This document shows positions 61,109 through 64,000 of a stretch of DNA of 64,000 nucleotides, piece by piece; positions within the stretch are counted from its first letter, which is position 1; each line of letters starts with the position of its first letter. Under the pieces are notes generated by a model. That model saw only the letters and a program-made list of their open reading frames with translations. It did no database searches and was not told where the DNA came from. The translations under genes and the position numbers were made by a program. Source of the stretch: an uncultured Clostridia bacterium. GTDB taxonomy: Bacteria; Bacillota; Clostridia; Christensenellales; Borkfalkiaceae. The stretch is from positions 89,934-153,933 of the forward strand of contig CAJFQM010000003.1 of NCBI GenBank assembly GCA_904419075.1. Reading direction: 5' to 3'.

Positions 61109-61528
61109 TTATATTTTTTTCACGTTTCCTTCAAGGAGATCGGCGAGCGTAACGCTTTCAAGATATTCGTCCACGCGCCTTTCCAGCTCTTTCCAAAGGG
61201 GGAAAGTGGGACAGGAAGGGGCGCGGGAACAGGAGGAGGGGGTCAATAAGCCCGAACACGAAACCGGCGAAAAATTTCCCTCCGCCGCCCTCAGTATCCC
61301 CCCTACCGTGTATGCGCTCACGGGCTTTTTCAGCCGATAACCGCCCGTTTTCCCGCGGCGGCTCTCCAAAAAATCCGCACGGGAAAGCGCCGCGATGATT
61401 GCCTCCAAATACTTTAAGGAAACGGCCTGGCGCGCAGAAACGTCCGAGAGAGAAACGTACTCGGGGCCGTGCTCCGCCAAATCTGCCATCACTCTCAACG
61501 CATACCTGCCCTTCGTGGATATCATCAT
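61109..61528 (-). CDS. Rrf2-family (IscR-like) iron-sulfur regulator
   Basis: 139 aa from the first of two adjacent ATGs (61528) behind AAAGG. Winged helix: STKGRYALRVMADLAEHGPE, SLSDVSARQAVSLKYLEAII, SRRGKTGGYRL. Three cysteines in the wing-dimer region (SCSGLLTPSSC and SRAPSC) are placed to bind a cluster, as in IscR. It probably represses the nifS-nifU operon downstream through the ATTCCTA palindrome and senses Fe-S status. The gene lies directly upstream of its likely target on the same strand. Confidence 0.93.
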   Translation of the reverse strand: MMISTKGRYALRVMADLAEHGPEYVSLSDVSARQAVSLKYLEAIIAALSRADFLESRRGKTGGYRLKKPVSAYTVGGILRAAEGNFSPVSCSGLLTPSSCSRAPSCPTFPLWKELERRVDEYLESVTLADLLEGNVKKI

Positions 61529-61589
61529 CTTTTTTCCTTTAACCTCCGTTATTCCGCTTTGCTCAAAACTTTTTCCGCGCATGCCTTTC

Positions 61590-61626
61590 TGCGCTCAAAC
61601 CCTTTTGCCAAAAGGGTTTGAGCGCA
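61590..61626. repeat. Perfect 17-bp inverted repeat with three-base loop
   Basis: Arms 61590-61606 and 61610-61626 (core GCGCTCAAACCC) are exactly complementary. No T-tract follows on either strand within 10 bp, so it is not a classical terminator. It lies between the LOG-like gene and the Rrf2 gene. Confidence 0.85.
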
Positions 61627-61696
61627 CTTCCATTTCCGTTTTTTCAAAAAGTGCGAAAAATGCGATTTTTTTCAATTTTCCCCATGCGTTTTCAAA

Positions 61697-62257
61697 TCAA
61701 CGGATTCCCTTATGGTAAGCGGTATAGAGCCCGATTTTTTCATTCAGTATTTCCATGGCGCTTTTCGGCGTCGATGCGCCGTATATTTTATCTTCGGGAA
61801 TATTTTCATAGCGCACCGCGTCGTCCAATCTCGTGTCCGCCAATTTTGAACTCCAACCGCCCGAAGTACGATAGGCGATGATCAGGCGCTTCAACGACCA
61901 CGCGAATGCGTATTCGCACATCGTTCCCGCTCCGCCGCCCACTCCGATTACGGCGTCCGCGTCCGCCACCAACGCGTTCCTCATCATGTCCAGCCCCGTC
62001 GGTATGACGATGTCCGCATAGACGTTCGCCGTCGTCGCGTCGAAAGAGGGCACCAGCGCGATCGTGTCTCCCTCACGATAATTCTTTGAAGCATGCGCCC
62101 CCGCAAAGACCGCTTCCATCACTCCGCCCAGTCCGCCCGACTGCACACGATAGCCGTTGTCCACCAAAAGTTTTCCCGTTTCATACGCCAGACGATAACG
62201 AATTCCGTCCGGCTCTATCTTCTTATTGCCGATTACGGCCACAATTTTCTTTCTCAT
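61697..62257 (-). CDS. LOG/TIGR00725-like Rossmann protein
   Basis: 186 aa from the ATG at 62257 behind AAAGGAGG. A frame to 62326 would run over the promoter. Sequence features: VAVIGNKKIEPDGIRYRLAY, YRVQSGGLGGVMEAVFAGAH and GVGGGAGTMCEYAFAW, matching the lysine-decarboxylase-like/LOG fold (PGGxGTxxE variant GVGGGAGTMCE). LOG proteins release cytokinin-type bases from nucleotides; TIGR00725 members have no proven role. It is monocistronic or leads into the Rrf2 gene. Confidence 0.87.
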   Translation of the reverse strand: MRKKIVAVIGNKKIEPDGIRYRLAYETGKLLVDNGYRVQSGGLGGVMEAVFAGAHASKNYREGDTIALVPSFDATTANVYADIVIPTGLDMMRNALVADADAVIGVGGGAGTMCEYAFAWSLKRLIIAYRTSGGWSSKLADTRLDDAVRYENIPEDKIYGASTPKSAMEILNEKIGLYTAYHKGIR

Positions 62258-62290
62258 TCTCCTGCCTCCTTTCAATCTCCCTTTTCGGAT

Positions 62291-62319
62291 ATTATAACCG
62301 ATTTTACAAAAAAAATCAA
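62291..62319 (-). promoter_or_regulatory. Promoter of the LOG-like gene
   Basis: TTGATT (62314-62319), 17 bp, TATAAT (62291-62296). Confidence 0.8.
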
Positions 62320-62385
62320 CGGGCAAAGGGAAATTTCCCGCCGCCCGTCACATTTTTTCACAATCTTAACCGAAATTTCCGCCCT

Positions 62386-63048
62386 TCATTTTCCCGCCAG
62401 ACGATAACTTTCCGCAAGGCGCTCCTTCAATTCGCCGTCCGAAACGCCTCCGTCCAAAACCAATGTATACCAGCTCTTTTTATTCATATGCCAGCCGGGA
62501 TAATAATTCGCCCGCGAAAGAATTTCTTCCGCTTCCTTCGGATCCATCCGAAAATCTACAATCTCCTCGATTCTTTCCGATTCGAGCCCCAGCTTCCTGC
62601 CTTCCACGGTCAAAATCGCACCGTACCATTTCCGATTGTCCTTTCTGCGCCAAACGGCATTGTCGGGAAACTGCGTCCAGAGAAATTCAAGCTCGTCCCC
62701 ATAGGTCTCCCGTACAAATTCCCTCAGCATCTGCGCTTGCTCTGTCCTGAAAACCGACGTTTCGTAACACTTTCCGGTCACGTCGCCGACGACTTCACCG
62801 ATTGCCGCCCTGATTCCGCCCACGTATGCGCCCGAAGCGTTCGTCTTATAAAGTACGTATTCTTCGCCCGTCTCTTTTTCGATCAGTTCCGTGCCGATTG
62901 CGCCGTCTTTCCCGATTTCCAACGTGAGCGTAAATTCCCCGCCCCGAATTTCGCGGGAATATCGGAATATGCTTCCGTCCTTTTCAAATCCGTAAGCCGT
63001 CAATTTTTCGGGAATCGGCTTCTTTCTTTTCGTGAACTCTTCAAACAT
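62386..63048 (-). CDS. MmcQ/YjbR-family protein
   Basis: 220 aa. The C-terminal ~120 residues are the MmcQ/YjbR domain: REFVRETYGDELEFLWTQFP, NAVWRRKDNRKWYGAILTVE, DPKEAEEILSRANYYPGWHM and NKKSWYTLVLDG. The fold is a CyaY-like double-wing proposed to bind DNA. The N-terminal ~100 residues form a separate beta-rich region (FRYSREIRGGEFTLTLEIG). The long form with this N-terminus is common in Clostridia. The function is not established. The ATG follows GGAGGTATG. Confidence 0.9.
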   Translation of the reverse strand: MFEEFTKRKKPIPEKLTAYGFEKDGSIFRYSREIRGGEFTLTLEIGKDGAIGTELIEKETGEEYVLYKTNASGAYVGGIRAAIGEVVGDVTGKCYETSVFRTEQAQMLREFVRETYGDELEFLWTQFPDNAVWRRKDNRKWYGAILTVEGRKLGLESERIEEIVDFRMDPKEAEEILSRANYYPGWHMNKKSWYTLVLDGGVSDGELKERLAESYRLAGK

Positions 63049-63192
63049 GATTCATACCTCCGACGATACCGATTAAAGTCGCCGCAAAAACAATGCGGCC
63101 GCGACACGCAAAAAACACAGCGACGCGAGGTGACGCGACAACGGCGCGAGGTGACTGCGCCGTGGAAGTACTGCGGAAATACTACCGTACAG

Positions 63193-63244
63193 AAAAACCG
63201 CGCGGGAACATGATACGGGGAAACCGTACAAGACACCCGCGCGG
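63193..63244 (-). terminator. Nested hairpin terminator of the ROK gene
   Basis: Outer arms CCGCGCGGG/CCCGCGCGG (63198-63244) enclose an inner TACGG/CCGTA stem. On the minus strand TTTTT follows. Confidence 0.8.
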
Positions 63245-63278
63245 AAAAACGCATACAAAAGATTGCACAGAGGGCGCG

Positions 63279-64000
63279 TTACGCCAAATTCGCCTTGGCC
63301 AGTGCATATGCGCCGTAAATCCCCGCGCTGTTGCCCAGCTTTGCCCCTACGATCTTCAACGGCACTACCGACGAGGGAAGATAGCTCCTTTCGTCCACCG
63401 CCTTTCTCAAAGGCGCAAACAGCGATTCTCCTTCGTTCGCTACTCCGCCGCCGAGGACGATCGCTTCGGGACGAAGGATATTCACGAGGTCGGCAATCCC
63501 CTCCGACAAATATCCGATGTATTTATCCACGACCGCCTGCGCGTCTCTGTCTCCCTTCTTCGCCGCTTCAAACGCCGTCCGTCCGTCCACGTTATCCAGA
63601 CTACCGTTCGCCACTTCCCACATCGCGCTGTCCATGTTCTCTTCCATTTTCCGCTTCGTCTGGCGAATGAGCGCCGTCGCCGAAGCATAACATTCGAAAC
63701 AGCCGTGACGGCCGCACCCGCAGAGCGCTCCGCCTTCCCGCAAAATCATGTGCCCGATTTCCGCGCCCGCGCTCATGTAGCCTTCCAGCATCTTTCCGTC
63801 TACGATGATTCCGCCGCCGACTCCCGTCCCCAGCGTAATGAAAATACTGCTTTCGTATACCGAGCTCGCACCGAACTTCGCCTCGCCCAATGCCGCCGCG
63901 TTCGCGTCGTTCGCAACGTATACCTTTTTACCCGTCAGCTTTTCGACCGTCTCGCCCAAAGGCGCGTTCAGCCAGCCGTAATTCCCCCACTTCAAAACGA
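63279..64000 (-). CDS. ROK-family sugar kinase, probable glucokinase (N-terminus beyond window)
   Basis: The frame is open to the window edge, so at least 240 residues are seen and the N-terminal ATP-site half is missing. Seen: VANDANAAALGEAKFG with the catalytic Asp, ITLGTGVGGGIIVDGK, EIGHMILREGGALCGCGRHG with the ROK zinc cysteines (CGCGRHGCFE), and VLGGGVANEGESL. This is the layout of bacterial ROK glucokinases, which phosphorylate glucose with ATP. A TTG at 63995 is not taken as a start, because the protein homology runs on upstream. Confidence 0.92.
   Translation of the reverse strand, partial: VLKWGNYGWLNAPLGETVEKLTGKKVYVANDANAAALGEAKFGASSVYESSIFITLGTGVGGGIIVDGKMLEGYMSAGAEIGHMILREGGALCGCGRHGCFECYASATALIRQTKRKMEENMDSAMWEVANGSLDNVDGRTAFEAAKKGDRDAQAVVDKYIGYLSEGIADLVNILRPEAIVLGGGVANEGESLFAPLRKAVDERSYLPSSVVPLKIVGAKLGNSAGIYGAYALAKANLA

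Overview
The window looks like chromosome of a Gram-positive, anaerobic Clostridia-type bacterium of moderate GC. The evidence is a SCIFF (six-cysteine peptide) precursor with its radical-SAM maturase, a TIGR04086-type membrane protein beside yajC, a rubrerythrin, a HemZ-type radical-SAM protein, NifU/NifS driven from a promoter with an Rrf2-type operator, and the Firmicutes order yifB-dprA-topA-trmFO-hslV-hslU. A relative of the Christensenellales is a guess from gene order only. About 52 of 60 genes lie on the minus strand. I saw no rRNA, tRNA, CRISPR array, prophage or insertion sequence. Many promoters are near-consensus sigma-A sites with 17-bp spacers, and several of them show that the longest reading frame starts too far upstream.

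Layout. 1-2.5 kb: polyprenyl-phosphate glycosyltransferase pair (the second cut by the edge) and a plus-strand membrane protein with a cysteine-cluster tail. 2.7-5.4 kb: rpsO-pnp. 5.4-15 kb: secD-secF, recJ, (p)ppGpp synthetase/hydrolase, metallo-beta-lactamase-fold hydrolase, hemZ. 15-20.6 kb: tgt, yajC, TIGR04086 protein, DUF2975/HTH pair, scfA-scfB. 20.6-25.1 kb: MarR-controlled heterodimeric ABC exporter. 25.1-27.4 kb: a cluster of four small XRE regulators, two with duplicated HTH domains, plus a 52-aa acidic protein. 27.4-36.7 kb: clpB, zinc-ribbon protein, DUF2156-GNAT fusion, cardiolipin synthase, rubrerythrin, aldehyde dehydrogenase. 36.4-47.4 kb: a long operon yifB-DUF1294-dprA-topA-trmFO-hslV-hslU-hisS-trxA. 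47.5-53.7 kb: a large GT-C-like membrane protein, methyltransferase, three GNAT proteins and rplS. 53.7-58 kb: the most unusual region. 58-64 kb: HAD hydrolase, Rrf2-nifS-nifU, LOG-like protein, MmcQ/YjbR protein and a partial ROK sugar kinase.

The best candidate for something undescribed is 53.75-56.8 kb. A consensus promoter is followed by a leader carrying the two conserved loops of the yybP-ykoY (Mn2+) riboswitch, and its P1 helix is mutually exclusive with a 19-bp terminator. It controls an orphan pair of sodium-pump decarboxylase subunits (OadB-like and OadG-like) with no carboxyltransferase or biotin carrier nearby. The next gene is a cation diffusion facilitator with the NxxxD/DxxxD metal-site pattern I associate with Mn2+ exporters. 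Together they suggest a metal-homeostasis locus in which OadB/OadG has been redeployed.
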